Source: UBA1672 sp050633645
GTDB lineage: Bacteria; Pseudomonadota; Alphaproteobacteria; Micavibrionales; Micavibrionaceae
Length of the DNA stretch: 64,000 nt
Reading direction: 5' to 3'
NCBI GenBank assembly: GCA_050633645.1
Contig: JBOEGX010000001.1
Location: 62,001-126,000, forward strand
Under the pieces are notes generated by a model. The model was not told the DNA's origin and did not search any database. It saw only the letters and a list, made by a program, of their open reading frames with translations. Made by a program: the position numbers and the translations under genes. How positions within the stretch are numbered: the first letter of the stretch is position 1; each line of letters begins with the position of its first letter. Below are positions 1 to 9,121 of the stretch, in pieces.

Positions 1-156
1 CGTTAAACCTTGTAGCATGACGCGCAAACGCATGAGCTTGTTGCCGTATTTTTCGTTGAACTCGCCGCCTTTCATCATTGAAAAGAGGCCGAGACCAAGC
101 ACAGCCAATACGGATAGCAGTGCGAGAAGGATCATCATGGGGAGTATTATGCTCAT
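1..156 (-). CDS. HIG1-domain twin-transmembrane protein, 3' end outside window
   Basis: The visible 52 codons start at an ATG at 154-156 and run off the left edge. They read a hydrophobic N-terminal segment (MSIILPMMILLALLSVLAVL) followed by GGEFNEKYGNKLMRLRV. That soluble turn after the first membrane segment is typical of the HIG1 / hypoxia-induced family of small two-helix membrane proteins, which occur widely in Alphaproteobacteria and associate with respiratory complexes in mitochondria. The second helix is outside the window. The bacterial role is inferred from family membership only. Confidence 0.75.
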   Translation of the reverse strand, partial: MSIILPMMILLALLSVLAVLGLGLFSMMKGGEFNEKYGNKLMRLRVMLQGLT

Positions 157-279
157 AAGATTAATGTAGATTATCCATTATTAAATGTATATATGTACAT
201 GCTTATAAAAAATTATAAATTTGACATGTTTTCCATAAATAATGTATTTTGGGTGCATGAATTATATATAGGGTAGTTG

Positions 280-522
280 ATGAGTATAGATTTAAATGTG
301 AATGTTAAGGACGCTTTGTGGGATTTCCATTGGGATATCGCGGGGGCTCCGTTTGTAAAATTCACTAATCCAAAGTCTCGTTGTGTTGTGAAATATGATT
401 TAAAGCAGTTGGATGATATTGTTACGGATGAACATACGGACCACAGTTTTATACCTGTTCCCAAATATGTTTTGGAAAGTGCACTTGAGGTTTATACGCG
501 CTCGGCGTTGCGAGTGGCTTAG
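280..522 (+). CDS. hypothetical protein, 80 aa
   Basis: Small soluble protein with no family I recognise. An in-frame TTG precedes ATG 280, and ATG is the likelier start. The sequence is acidic and aromatic (NVKDALWDFHWDIAG) with no membrane segment, signal peptide or Cys motif. Its stop overlaps the convergent ubiG stop by four bases. It stands alone between the HIG1 gene and ubiG, so context gives no function. It is probably real because the frame is full-length and compositionally normal. Confidence 0.5.
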   Translation: MSIDLNVNVKDALWDFHWDIAGAPFVKFTNPKSRCVVKYDLKQLDDIVTDEHTDHSFIPVPKYVLESALEVYTRSALRVA

Positions 523-1250
523 GTATGTTTTAGCGTTATAAGATAGTTTACATCTAAGTCTGTATTTGAAAGCTCAAAATTATTCTTTAGAGGATTGAAA
601 ATTAGCCCCGTAACGTTGTTCGGGGTTAGATTGTGTGGGCGGGTATATGCCGCGATTTCAGATGGTTTGACGAATTTTTTCCAATTATGTGTGCCGCGTG
701 GAACCCAACCGAGGATGTATTCGGCGGCGATAATTCCCAGTGCGTATGATTTGTTTGTGCGGTTAAGCGTGGACATGATGAGGATGCCACCCGGTTTGAG
801 CCGTGAGACACAAATTTTGATGAAGGCGTTGATGTCGCTGACATGCTCTATAATTTCAAGAGCGCAGACTATATCGAATTTTTGATCTAAATTGGCGGCA
901 TCGCCGTTTTGATAGTTTATATCGAGTTCTGACTGTTTGGCGTGGGATTTTGCGGTGTTTATGGCGTTTGTGTCGGCGTCAATGCCTGTTACGTTTGCAC
1001 CCATACGGCAAAGGGATTCGCTGGCCAGTCCACCGCCGCAACCTATATCGAGAATATTTAAGTCGCTTAATGCGTCTAATGCGGTAACGTCGCGATCAAA
1101 ATGCGTGCAGATTTGTTGCTTGATGTATTTCATACGCACGGGATTTAGGCGATGCAAAGGCTTAAACGGGCCATTCTCATCCCACCATTTTCCTGAGTCC
1201 TTGGCAAAGTGATTTATTTCATTGTCGTCGATTGTTGCGCTATTTTGCAT
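519..1250 (-). CDS. ubiG: ubiquinone biosynthesis O-methyltransferase UbiG
   Basis: SAM-dependent class I methyltransferase of about 243 residues, the usual UbiG length. UbiG performs both O-methylations of the ubiquinone ring. The N-terminus (FAKDSGKWWDENGPFKPLH) is the characteristic UbiG opening. Motif I reads ILDIGCGGGLASESL with the acidic ribose contact in GIDAD, and a later LKPGGILIMSTLNRT segment matches the motif III region. ATG 1250 is divergent from lysC with about 88 bp between them, where both promoters must lie. The ubiG/lysC divergence is common in Alphaproteobacteria. Confidence 0.95.
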   Translation of the reverse strand: MQNSATIDDNEINHFAKDSGKWWDENGPFKPLHRLNPVRMKYIKQQICTHFDRDVTALDALSDLNILDIGCGGGLASESLCRMGANVTGIDADTNAINTAKSHAKQSELDINYQNGDAANLDQKFDIVCALEIIEHVSDINAFIKICVSRLKPGGILIMSTLNRTNKSYALGIIAAEYILGWVPRGTHNWKKFVKPSEIAAYTRPHNLTPNNVTGLIFNPLKNNFELSNTDLDVNYLITLKHT

Positions 1251-1338
1251 GGAAAATCATAAATCCCTTTGATTTTTTTAACGAAGATGAGTATGGATAA
1301 CCTCTTAAGGAAATACAAGAGGCTGAGACGTTTTTAAA

Positions 1339-2565
1339 ATGGCTTTGATTGTTGCTAAATTTGGTGGAACTTCTGTTGCGGATGTTGAGCGTATTGAACG
1401 TGCGGCAGATAAGGTCGCGCAAGAGGTTGAAAATGGTCATAAGGTTGTTGTTGTTGTATCGGCGATGTCGGGTGTAACGAACCGGCTTGTTGATTATTGT
1501 CGTCAAATTAGTCCGATGCATGATGCCCGTGAATATGACACAGTTGTATCGAGCGGAGAGCAGGTGACATCAGGACTGATGGCAATGGCATTGCAAAAGC
1601 GTGGCGTTACGGCGCGGTCTTGGCTTGGCTGGCAAATACCGATTAAAACAAATAACGTACATGGTAAGGCGCGTATTGAAGGGATTGAAACGGCGGAGCT
1701 TCATAAGCGCCTTGATGCGGGTGAGGTTGCGGTTGTTCCTGGATTTCAAGGGGTGACGGCGCTTAACCGTATCTCTACGTTGGGACGCGGTGGGTCGGAT
1801 ACGTCGGCGGTTGCGGTTGCAGCGGCGCTTAAGGCGGATCGATGTGATATTTATACGGATGTGGATGGTGTTTATACTGCGGATCCACGTATTGTCCCTA
1901 ATGCGCGTAAGATTAATAAGATCTCTTATGAAGAGATGCTTGAACTTGCGTCTTTGGGGAGTAAGGTTTTGCAGACGCGCTCGGTTGAGATGGGCGCGAA
2001 GAGTGGTGTTCCTATACAGGTTCTTTCCAGTTTTGGTGAGAATGTGGGGAGCGCATTAAAGGGAACGTTGGTAACGACAGAGGATAAAATCGTGGAACAA
2101 GAAATAGTCAGTGGCATCGCACATAGTCGTGATGAGGCAAAGGTTACGTTGCTTGGTGTTAATGATGTGCCGGGAGTGGCGGCGAGGCTTTTCTCGCCTT
2201 TGGCAGATGCGAGCATTAACGTTGATATGATTGTTCAGAATATTTCGGAAGAAGGTACAACGGATATGACCTTTACCGTTCCTAAATTAGAGTTGGAACA
2301 GGCGGTTAAGGTTATTAAAGATAAGGTTGATTTGGAATATCGAAATTTGGTTACGGATAGCAATGTTTCCAAAATTTCAGTTGTTGGTATTGGTATGAAA
2401 AGTCATGCGGGTGTCGCAAATACGATGTTTAAGACCTTGGCAGAGAAGAAAATTAATATTCAGGTGATTTCAACGTCTGAAATTAAAATCAGTGTTCTTG
2501 TTGAGGAAGATTACACAGAGCTTGCTGTGCGCTCTTTGCATGCGGCGTATGGGCTAGACAATTAA
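1339..2565 (+). CDS. lysC: aspartate kinase
   Basis: Phosphorylates L-aspartate as the first step to lysine, threonine, methionine and meso-diaminopimelate. The N-terminal kinase signature KFGGTSVADVERI is at residues 7-19, with VVVVSAMSGVTNRL and GRGGSDTSAVAVAAAL following in the amino-acid kinase domain. The C-terminal third carries two ACT domains (GVPGVAARLFSPLADASINV and a second near VGIGMKSHAGVA), so allosteric feedback by lysine and/or threonine is expected. At 408 aa it has the usual length of a monofunctional lysC-type enzyme. A RodZ-like gene follows after about 36 bp on the same strand. Confidence 0.96.
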   Translation: MALIVAKFGGTSVADVERIERAADKVAQEVENGHKVVVVVSAMSGVTNRLVDYCRQISPMHDAREYDTVVSSGEQVTSGLMAMALQKRGVTARSWLGWQIPIKTNNVHGKARIEGIETAELHKRLDAGEVAVVPGFQGVTALNRISTLGRGGSDTSAVAVAAALKADRCDIYTDVDGVYTADPRIVPNARKINKISYEEMLELASLGSKVLQTRSVEMGAKSGVPIQVLSSFGENVGSALKGTLVTTEDKIVEQEIVSGIAHSRDEAKVTLLGVNDVPGVAARLFSPLADASINVDMIVQNISEEGTTDMTFTVPKLELEQAVKVIKDKVDLEYRNLVTDSNVSKISVVGIGMKSHAGVANTMFKTLAEKKINIQVISTSEIKISVLVEEDYTELAVRSLHAAYGLDN

Positions 2566-2601
2566 AACGGTCTGATAAGTTTATAATTTTATCTTGCTGT
2601 G

Positions 2602-3528
2602 ATGACAGGTGGGGGAATTTGTCCTATCATCTGTTCTATGGATGAAAATTTACCGGTAGATGAACTGGAAAATCTGGCGAATGAAGATGTTGGCGAGGCT
2701 CTTCGTCGCACTCGTCGTTTTTATAATAAATCTTTAGAAGATGTTGAAGGTGCGCTTCGGATTCGTGCATCGCAGATCGATGCGATTGAGCGCGGTGATA
2801 TGCGAAGTCTTCCTGGTCGTGTTTATGCGATTGGGTTTGTCAGGAGCTATGCCGAATATCTTGGGATTGATGGTAATAAAGTTGTGCAGTTGTTTAAGGC
2901 ACAATATATGGATAATAATTATAAGGCGGATTTAACGTTTAAAGCTCATGCATCTGAGGCAAAAACTCCTGCATTATGGTTGGCGACGTTTTTCTTTTTG
3001 ATTGCGGCGGTTGGTTATGTTGTTTGGCATGAATATCAAAAGCCTGATCGGGGGGGAGTGATGCAGGCGGAAAGTGTTCCTGATGATATTCGTGATCATG
3101 TGAATTTAGAGATTTTAAAGCCGTCTTTGGCTGTTCCTGAAATTGTTCAAGATGTTGATGTTCAGGATGTAGAGTCAGTGGTCGAGAATATGTCGAATGA
3201 TGAACCGCAAAAGGCGGGAATTATCCTTAATATTATTGATGATTGTTGGGTTGAGATTAAAAATGGTGAGGGTAAGGTTATTGTTTCTAATATTTTGGAG
3301 ACGGGGGAGCAATATTTTGTGCCTGATAGCCCTGGCTTAAGCATGTCTTTGGGGAATGCGGCGAATGTTGAGATTTTGGTTGATGGGCGCGCGCTTAAGC
3401 CTCTTGGAGGTGATGGTGACGTGCGGCGTGATATTCCGTTGAATACCGTTTATCTAAAGACTTTGGAATTTCAAGAAATTGAGCCGCCAGAAGATGATAG
3501 CGATGCTGTAGTTCCGCCGGAAGAGTAG
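2602..3528 (+). CDS. RodZ-like helix-turn-helix membrane protein (DUF4115)
   Basis: Cytoplasmic HTH domain (VGEALRRTRRFYNKSLEDVE, then ASQIDAIERGD and VYAIGFVRSYAEYLG), one transmembrane helix (ALWLATFFFLIAAVGYVVW, about residues 130-148) and a periplasmic C-terminal domain of DUF4115 type. RodZ links MreB to the elongation machinery and rod shape, so that role is inferred here. Start is uncertain: GTG 2599, ATG 2602 or ATG 2638 (MDENLP); none has a good Shine-Dalgarno. The C-terminus is acidic. Its place between lysC and prfA is common in the class, where it is often annotated simply as a helix-turn-helix protein. Confidence 0.8.
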   Translation: MTGGGICPIICSMDENLPVDELENLANEDVGEALRRTRRFYNKSLEDVEGALRIRASQIDAIERGDMRSLPGRVYAIGFVRSYAEYLGIDGNKVVQLFKAQYMDNNYKADLTFKAHASEAKTPALWLATFFFLIAAVGYVVWHEYQKPDRGGVMQAESVPDDIRDHVNLEILKPSLAVPEIVQDVDVQDVESVVENMSNDEPQKAGIILNIIDDCWVEIKNGEGKVIVSNILETGEQYFVPDSPGLSMSLGNAANVEILVDGRALKPLGGDGDVRRDIPLNTVYLKTLEFQEIEPPEDDSDAVVPPEE

Positions 3529-3603
3529 CTGTTTTCATATTTTCGAATTGTCTTTTGGCGCAAAACCCTTTATATCCCCATACAAAATAACAGGAATAAA
3601 ACT

Positions 3604-4668
3604 ATGTCCATGAACGAAAAATTATCGTCAATTTGTACGCGCCATGAAGAATTGGCTGCGCTTATGTCTGCGGGTGGTTTAAGCGGTGACGAATTTACGA
3701 AGTTGTCTATGGAATATGCAGAGCTGACGCCCGTTGTTGAGGCGATTGATGAGCTGCGGAATGCGGAAGAAGAAAAAGAAGGTCTTCAGGAGATGTTATC
3801 TGATCCAGAGATGAAAGATATCGCGGAGGAAGAGCTCGTTGCGCTTAATAAACGTATTCCAGAGTTGGAAAAGCAAATTCGTTTGGTTCTTATTCCTAAG
3901 GATGAGGCCGATAGCAAAAACGCGATTTTAGAGATACGTGCAGGGACTGGTGGGGATGAGGCCGCGTTGTTTGCGGCTGATTTGCTCGGTATGTATCGTG
4001 GATATGCGGCGAAAATGGGATGGCGTTTTGAAATTATGGAGGCATCCGAGAATGATATTGGTGGGTATAAGGATGTTGTGGCGCAGGTTACAGGTACAAA
4101 TGTTTTTGCGAAATTGAAATTTGAGTCTGGTGTGCATCGCGTGCAGCGTGTTCCGAAAACTGAAACGCAGGGGCGTGTTCATACTTCGGCGGCGACGGTT
4201 GCAGTCTTGCCTGAGGCCGAAGAGGTTGATATTCAGATTGACGCCAAAGATTTGCGGATTGATACGTTTCGTTCACAAGGGGCAGGTGGGCAGCACGTGA
4301 ACACAACAGATAGTGCGGTGCGTATTACGCATATTCCAACAGGTGTTGCGGTGGAAAGTCAGGATGGGCGTTCGCAGCATAAGAATAAGGACAAGGCGAT
4401 GAATGTTTTGCGTGCGCGTCTTTATGATTTACAGAGGCAGCAGCTTGCGGATGAACGCGCGGAGGATCGGAAGTCTCAGGTCGGGTCAGGGGATCGTTCG
4501 GAGCGCATTCGTACCTATAACTTTCCGCAAGGGCGTTTGACGGAGCACCGAATTAATCTCACGCTTTATAAATTGGATGATGTTGTGCGCGGTGAATCAT
4601 TGCATGAAGTGATTGATGCCTTGATTGCCGAAGATCAGGCTGATGCGTTGGCGCGATTGGAATCGTAG
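3604..4668 (+). CDS. prfA: peptide chain release factor 1
   Basis: Class I release factor reading UAA/UAG. The catalytic GGQ loop lies at residues 228-230 (FRSQGAGGQHVNTTDSAVR). The stop-codon recognition PxT motif appears as PKT in RVQRVPKTETQGR, in line with RF1 rather than RF2. Length 354 aa is normal. A Shine-Dalgarno (AGGAA) precedes ATG 3604. prmC, which methylates the GGQ glutamine, begins six bases after the stop, so the two are almost certainly co-transcribed. Confidence 0.97.
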   Translation: MSMNEKLSSICTRHEELAALMSAGGLSGDEFTKLSMEYAELTPVVEAIDELRNAEEEKEGLQEMLSDPEMKDIAEEELVALNKRIPELEKQIRLVLIPKDEADSKNAILEIRAGTGGDEAALFAADLLGMYRGYAAKMGWRFEIMEASENDIGGYKDVVAQVTGTNVFAKLKFESGVHRVQRVPKTETQGRVHTSAATVAVLPEAEEVDIQIDAKDLRIDTFRSQGAGGQHVNTTDSAVRITHIPTGVAVESQDGRSQHKNKDKAMNVLRARLYDLQRQQLADERAEDRKSQVGSGDRSERIRTYNFPQGRLTEHRINLTLYKLDDVVRGESLHEVIDALIAEDQADALARLES

Positions 4669-4673
4669 ATTTT

Positions 4674-5522
4674 ATGTTACTGCACGTTCTTTATAAAGAA
4701 ATCACGCAATCATTATTGGATGGTGGTATTGATATGGCGGCATTGGATGCACGTTATATTATTGAGCATCGTTGTGGGTGTGATTATTCCGATATTATTA
4801 CGAATCCTGATACTGAAGTTTCTGATGTACATGTTTTAGACGTGAAACGCGATGTGGAAATGCGGATGGCGGGGGTTCCTTTATCGCGAATCTATGGGGT
4901 GCGAGAGTTTTGGGGGCTGGGGTTTGAAATTTCGGCTGATACGCTTGACCCGCGCCCTGACACGGAAACGATTATTGATTTGGCGGTGGGGCGGTTTGAT
5001 AAAGATGTGGCACTTAATATTTTAGATTTAGGCACTGGGTCTGGTTGTATTTTGATTTCATTGCTCACTGAGTTTAAAAATGCACGGGGAGTTGGTGTTG
5101 ATTTATCGAGTGATGCCATTGATATGGCAAAGAAAAATTCGGTGATAAACAAGGTTGAGACGCGTTCGCGGTTCATTAATGGGTCATGGTTTGATTCTGT
5201 GGATGGTGAATTTGACCTGATTGTCTCGAATCCCCCCTATATCCGTAGCTCTGTGATTCCTGAATTATCACGTGAAGTTAAGAATCATGACCCGATTCTG
5301 GCACTTGATGGTGGGGAGGATGGTCTAGAGCCTTATCGAATTATTTTTTCGCAAATAAAAAACTATTTTAGACCAAATGGAATCGCGTTGTTTGAAATTG
5401 GCTATGATCAAGGAAATGATGTGATGCGACTCGCGGAAGAATCGGGATTTGTGCAACGCTGCGTTCATATGGATCTGGCAAGTAATCCGCGGGTTGTGGA
5501 AATCTCTTGTGGGGATAAATGA
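4674..5522 (+). CDS. prmC: peptide chain release factor N5-glutamine methyltransferase
   Basis: SAM-dependent methyltransferase that modifies the glutamine of the GGQ motif of release factors. Motif I reads ILDLGTGSGCILISL, and the diagnostic NPPY catalytic motif occurs in IVSNPPYIRSS. An N-terminal helical substrate-binding domain precedes the Rossmann domain (EFWGLGFEIS, then DPRPDTETIIDLA). 282 aa is normal. It follows prfA directly, the conserved pairing. No intrinsic terminator is obvious after it; about 230 bp separate it from the DUF4167 gene. Confidence 0.95.
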   Translation: MLLHVLYKEITQSLLDGGIDMAALDARYIIEHRCGCDYSDIITNPDTEVSDVHVLDVKRDVEMRMAGVPLSRIYGVREFWGLGFEISADTLDPRPDTETIIDLAVGRFDKDVALNILDLGTGSGCILISLLTEFKNARGVGVDLSSDAIDMAKKNSVINKVETRSRFINGSWFDSVDGEFDLIVSNPPYIRSSVIPELSREVKNHDPILALDGGEDGLEPYRIIFSQIKNYFRPNGIALFEIGYDQGNDVMRLAEESGFVQRCVHMDLASNPRVVEISCGDK

Positions 5523-5623
5523 TTTTTTTTTAACGATACGGCTTGATTGGAAAATGCGGTTGGCTGTACCTTGTAATTGTTCAACACGGGCACAATCACT
5601 AAATGTGGTTTTGAGGGAACAGC

Positions 5624-5641
5624 ACAATATCAAGATATTGT
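5624..5641. promoter_or_regulatory. 18-bp palindrome between prmC and the DUF4167 gene
   Basis: ACAATATC-AA-GATATTGT is a perfect inverted repeat with a two-base centre, about 110 bp upstream of the DUF4167 start. It has no T-run, so it is more operator-like than terminator-like. No regulator is assigned. The rest of the 5523-5751 gap shows no convincing gene. Confidence 0.3.
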
Positions 5642-5751
5642 ATGAAAACTCGATTTAAAGAGTGTGCCGCCGTATAAATGTCCCTGTGTTGGGGCTGTAT
5701 GGTGAGGGTGTTGGTTGTGCAAAATTACAAAGTAAACTTATGGACTTGAAA

Positions 5752-6174
5752 ATGAGACACGGAACATCAGGTAGAAGACAAAGAAACCGCAATAACAATA
5801 ATGGTGGTGGCAGTCGTCGCAATAATAATCAACGCAGTCAAGTTTTTGACAGCAATGGTCCAGACGTGCGTATTCGTGGAACTGCACATCAGGTTGCGGA
5901 GAAGTATCTTGCCCTTGCAAAAGATGCCACAACATCAGGTGATCGTATTGTTGCGGAAAGCTATTATCAGCATGCTGAACATTATATTCGCCTTATTAAT
6001 GAGGTTGAGGGTAAATTTGATTCCAGCAAGGTTTTGGGAAATAAAACAGAGGATTTGGCCGATAATGCAGGTAATAAAACTGTAGATACCAAGAAGGATG
6101 ATGTTGAGGATCTTGGTTTGCCTGCGAGTATTGTTGGTAAGGCCACAAAGGAAACTGAAGCGGTTGCCGATTAA
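5752..6174 (+). CDS. DUF4167 domain protein
   Basis: Alphaproteobacterial family of unknown role, often near prfA/prmC. The N-terminus is highly basic and Asn/Gly-rich (MRHGTSGRRQRNRNNNNGGG), suggesting RNA or nucleoid binding. It is followed by the conserved block GTAHQVAEKYLALAKDA and SYYQHAEHYIRLINE, the DUF4167 core, and then an acidic tail. The frame stays open upstream to 5662, but family members begin with MRxG, and GGA six to ten bases before ATG 5752 supports this start. A weak hairpin follows the stop. Confidence 0.85.
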   Translation: MRHGTSGRRQRNRNNNNGGGSRRNNNQRSQVFDSNGPDVRIRGTAHQVAEKYLALAKDATTSGDRIVAESYYQHAEHYIRLINEVEGKFDSSKVLGNKTEDLADNAGNKTVDTKKDDVEDLGLPASIVGKATKETEAVAD

Positions 6175-6197
6175 CGTTTATTTTTTTATGTTTTTAT

Positions 6198-6230
6198 GAA
6201 GGGTGGTTTTTAATTAAGCTGCCCTTTTAT
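6198..6230 (+). terminator. possible intrinsic terminator after the DUF4167 gene
   Basis: AAGGGTGG (6199-6206) can pair with CTGCCCTT (6219-6226), including two G-U pairs, around a 12-nt AT-rich loop. The stem is followed by TTTTAT. It sits 25 bp after the stop codon. The stem is modest, so efficiency is unclear. Confidence 0.5.
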
Positions 6231-6252
6231 ATTTTATAGTCATTTGCATTTA

Positions 6253-6320
6253 TTTCGTGACATTGTTGCTGCGCTTCTTACCGTAGGGTTTTTACACTGC
6301 GTCGCTTGTGCCTTGCCTCA
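6253..6320. repeat. copy A of a possible dispersed intergenic repeat
   Basis: This AT/CG-mixed non-coding stretch upstream of clpB resembles 15074-15140 downstream of rpsD. Both start TTTCGT, contain GCGCTT or GTCGCTT about 20 bases later, share TTACACT, and share a CGC-TTGTGCCT block near the end. Neither copy codes for anything obvious. The match was aligned by eye with several gaps. Confidence 0.4.
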
Positions 6321-6347
6321 AAATAAAGCCAAACGACTATATGGTGC

Positions 6348-6375
6348 TTGACCTTGGTCATGGATGGAATAAAAT
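6348..6375 (+). promoter_or_regulatory. probable clpB promoter
   Basis: TTGACC (6348-6353) and TAAAAT (6370-6375) are separated by 16 bp and lie about 55 bp before the clpB start. The preceding base makes the -35 read CTTGAC, a form also reported for heat-shock (RpoH) promoters of Alphaproteobacteria, so stress control of clpB is plausible but not shown. Confidence 0.5.
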
Positions 6376-6428
6376 TTGCGAAGGAATATGGTTTCATCTA
6401 CGTATTATTTTATAAATGAGGTGTTGAT

Positions 6429-9032
6429 ATGAATTTCGATAAATTAACTGAAAAAACAAAAAGTTTTGTTCAAGAAGCGCAAACACTCGCGGTGCGTTAT
6501 GGACATCAATCGCTTGAGCCTGAGCACGTTTTGAAGGTTATGTTGGATGACAAAGATGGGCTTGTTATGAAGCTTGTGCGTGGATGTGGTGGTGATTTTG
6601 CAAAGTTGAAATCGTCTATTGAGCTTGCGATAGCTAAATTCCCAGTGGTTGAGGGGAGCGGAGCGGGGCAGCTTCGCCTGTCTAGTGATTTGGCCAAGAT
6701 TTTTGCGAATGCTGAAAGTGTTGCGGAAAAGGCGGGGGATCGCTTTGTCACGAGTGAGCGTATTTTGCAGTCGATGGTGATGGCGAAAAAGGCCGATATT
6801 GCGGGGGTATTGGAAGATGCCAATGTTAAGGATAATGGCCTTAATCAGGCGATTAATGATATTCGTAAGGGGCGCACGGCGGATTCGGCCGGTGCGGAAG
6901 ATCAATTTGATGCGCTGAATAAATATGCGCGGGATTTAACCGAAGATGCGATGAATGGCAAGATGGATCCTATTATCGGGCGGGATGAAGAAATTCGTCG
7001 CACGATTCAGGTTCTGGCGCGGCGCACGAAGAATAATCCCGTTTTGATTGGTGAGCCAGGGGTTGGTAAAACCGCTATTATTGAGGGATTGGCACAACGC
7101 ATTGTGAATGGTGATGTGCCAGAGGCGTTAAAGAATAAAAAGTTGATGTCTCTTGATTTGGGTGCGTTGCTTGCGGGTGCGAAGTACCGTGGAGAGTTTG
7201 AAGAGCGGTTGAAGTCCGTTATTGATGAGGTTTCGAGCGCGGAAGGTGATGTTATTCTTTTTCTTGATGAGCTTCATATGCTTGTCGGTGCAGGTAAAAC
7301 GGATGGTGCGATGGATGCATCAAACATGCTTAAGCCCGCCTTGGCACGGGGTGAGTTGCACATGGTTGGTGCGACGACATTGGATGAATACCGCAAACAT
7401 ATTGAAAAGGATGCGGCGCTTGCGCGGCGGTTCCAGCCCGTGTTTGTGTCCGAGCCAACAGTTGAGGATACGATTTCCATTTTACGGGGATTGAAGGAGA
7501 AGTATGAGCTTCACCATGGGGTGCGTATTACGGATGGTGCGATTGTTGCGGCGTCGACATTGTCGAACCGTTATATCACGGACAGGTTTTTGCCAGATAA
7601 GGCGATTGATTTGGTGGATGAGGCCTCATCACGTTTGCGGATGCAGGTTGATAGCAAGCCAGAAGAGATTGATGAGCTGGATCGCCGTATTGTGCAGTTG
7701 AAAATTGAGCGCGAGGCGTTGAAAAAGGAAAAAGATAATGCATCGAAGGAGCGGTTGATTAAACTTCAAGAGGAGCTTGATGGGCTTGAATCTAAATCTG
7801 CGGATTTGACGGGGCAATGGAAGGCGGAGAAAGATAAACTTAACGCAGGGCAGCAATATACAGAAAAGCTTGATAAGGCGCGCATTGAGCTTGAAAAAGC
7901 AGAGCGCAACAATGATTGGGCGAAGGCGAGTGAGATTAAATACTCAAAAATTCCTGATTTAGAAGAAAAAATTGCGGAAGTTTCGGAAAATGCCAGTGAG
8001 AATATAATTAATGAGGAAGTCACGGATGATGATATTGCCTATATCGTTAGTAAGTGGACGGGCGTTCCCGTTGATAAGATGTTGGAGGGGGAGCGCGAGA
8101 AGCTACTTTCGATGGAGGAAAAGCTTCGCGACCGTGTTGTTGGACAAGATCCGGCGGTTACTGCTGTTGCCAATGCAATACGTCGTTCGCGGGCGGGGTT
8201 ACAAGATGCACGGCGTCCGATTGGATCATTTTTATTTCTTGGCCCAACGGGGGTTGGTAAGACCGAATTAACAAAAGCGTTGGCGGAGTTTATGTTTGAC
8301 GATGATGGGGCTCTTTTGCGGCTTGATATGTCGGAATATATGGAGAAGCATTCCGTATCAAGGATGATTGGTGCGCCGCCTGGATATGTTGGATATGAAG
8401 AAGGGGGGGCGCTGACTGAGGCGGTTCGTCGTCGCCCGTATCAGGTCGTTTTATTTGATGAGGTGGAAAAGGCGCATCCTGATGTGTTTAATATTTTATT
8501 ACAGGTTTTGGATGATGGGCGTTTGACTGATGGGCAGGGGCGCACGGTTGATTTTTCAAATACGCTGTTGATTATGACCTCTAATCTGGGGAGTGAATAT
8601 CTTGCTAATCAACCTGATGGTGAGAGCGTGGACGCGGTTCGTGAGAGTGTTATGAATGTTGTGCGTTCGCATTTTCGTCCTGAGTTTTTGAACCGTGTTG
8701 ATGAGATCTTATTATTCTCTCGTTTAAGTCGTGAGCATATAGCGGGGATTGTTGATATTCAGCTTGGGTATTTGCACGGCTTGTTGGGGGCACAACATAT
8801 AACCCTTGAGTTATCTGATGAGGCACGGCAATGGATTGCGGATAAGGGGTATGATCCCGTTTATGGGGCAAGGCCGTTGAAGCGCGTGATTCAAACCGAA
8901 TTACAAAACAAGCTTGCCGAGATGATATTGAATGGTGATGTGGGTTTGGATTCATGTGTGTATGTCAGCGTTAAGGACGAAGCACTGAATTATAGTATTA
9001 AGCAAAGTAAGAGTGAGAAGTCTGTGGCTTAA
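6429..9032 (+). CDS. clpB: ATP-dependent disaggregase ClpB
   Basis: Hsp100 chaperone that extracts polypeptides from aggregates together with DnaK. The N-terminal Clp repeat domain is followed by two AAA+ modules. The first Walker A, GEPGVGKTAI, is near residue 208; the second, GPTGVGKTELTKAL, is near residue 605. Between them lies the long coiled-coil middle domain (about residues 400-530, rich in K/E with ELDRRIVQLKIEREALKKE). 867 aa is the standard ClpB length, and the middle domain separates it from ClpA. GAGGTG precedes ATG 6429. Confidence 0.97.
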   Translation: MNFDKLTEKTKSFVQEAQTLAVRYGHQSLEPEHVLKVMLDDKDGLVMKLVRGCGGDFAKLKSSIELAIAKFPVVEGSGAGQLRLSSDLAKIFANAESVAEKAGDRFVTSERILQSMVMAKKADIAGVLEDANVKDNGLNQAINDIRKGRTADSAGAEDQFDALNKYARDLTEDAMNGKMDPIIGRDEEIRRTIQVLARRTKNNPVLIGEPGVGKTAIIEGLAQRIVNGDVPEALKNKKLMSLDLGALLAGAKYRGEFEERLKSVIDEVSSAEGDVILFLDELHMLVGAGKTDGAMDASNMLKPALARGELHMVGATTLDEYRKHIEKDAALARRFQPVFVSEPTVEDTISILRGLKEKYELHHGVRITDGAIVAASTLSNRYITDRFLPDKAIDLVDEASSRLRMQVDSKPEEIDELDRRIVQLKIEREALKKEKDNASKERLIKLQEELDGLESKSADLTGQWKAEKDKLNAGQQYTEKLDKARIELEKAERNNDWAKASEIKYSKIPDLEEKIAEVSENASENIINEEVTDDDIAYIVSKWTGVPVDKMLEGEREKLLSMEEKLRDRVVGQDPAVTAVANAIRRSRAGLQDARRPIGSFLFLGPTGVGKTELTKALAEFMFDDDGALLRLDMSEYMEKHSVSRMIGAPPGYVGYEEGGALTEAVRRRPYQVVLFDEVEKAHPDVFNILLQVLDDGRLTDGQGRTVDFSNTLLIMTSNLGSEYLANQPDGESVDAVRESVMNVVRSHFRPEFLNRVDEILLFSRLSREHIAGIVDIQLGYLHGLLGAQHITLELSDEARQWIADKGYDPVYGARPLKRVIQTELQNKLAEMILNGDVGLDSCVYVSVKDEALNYSIKQSKSEKSVA

Positions 9033-9121
9033 TTGGGCTTATTAAATGGCTTTTGTTGTTATGTGTTCCTTAATTATGTATTGTTTTTTCGTTGAAGTTT
9101 ATTTTATCGGAAAAATTTATT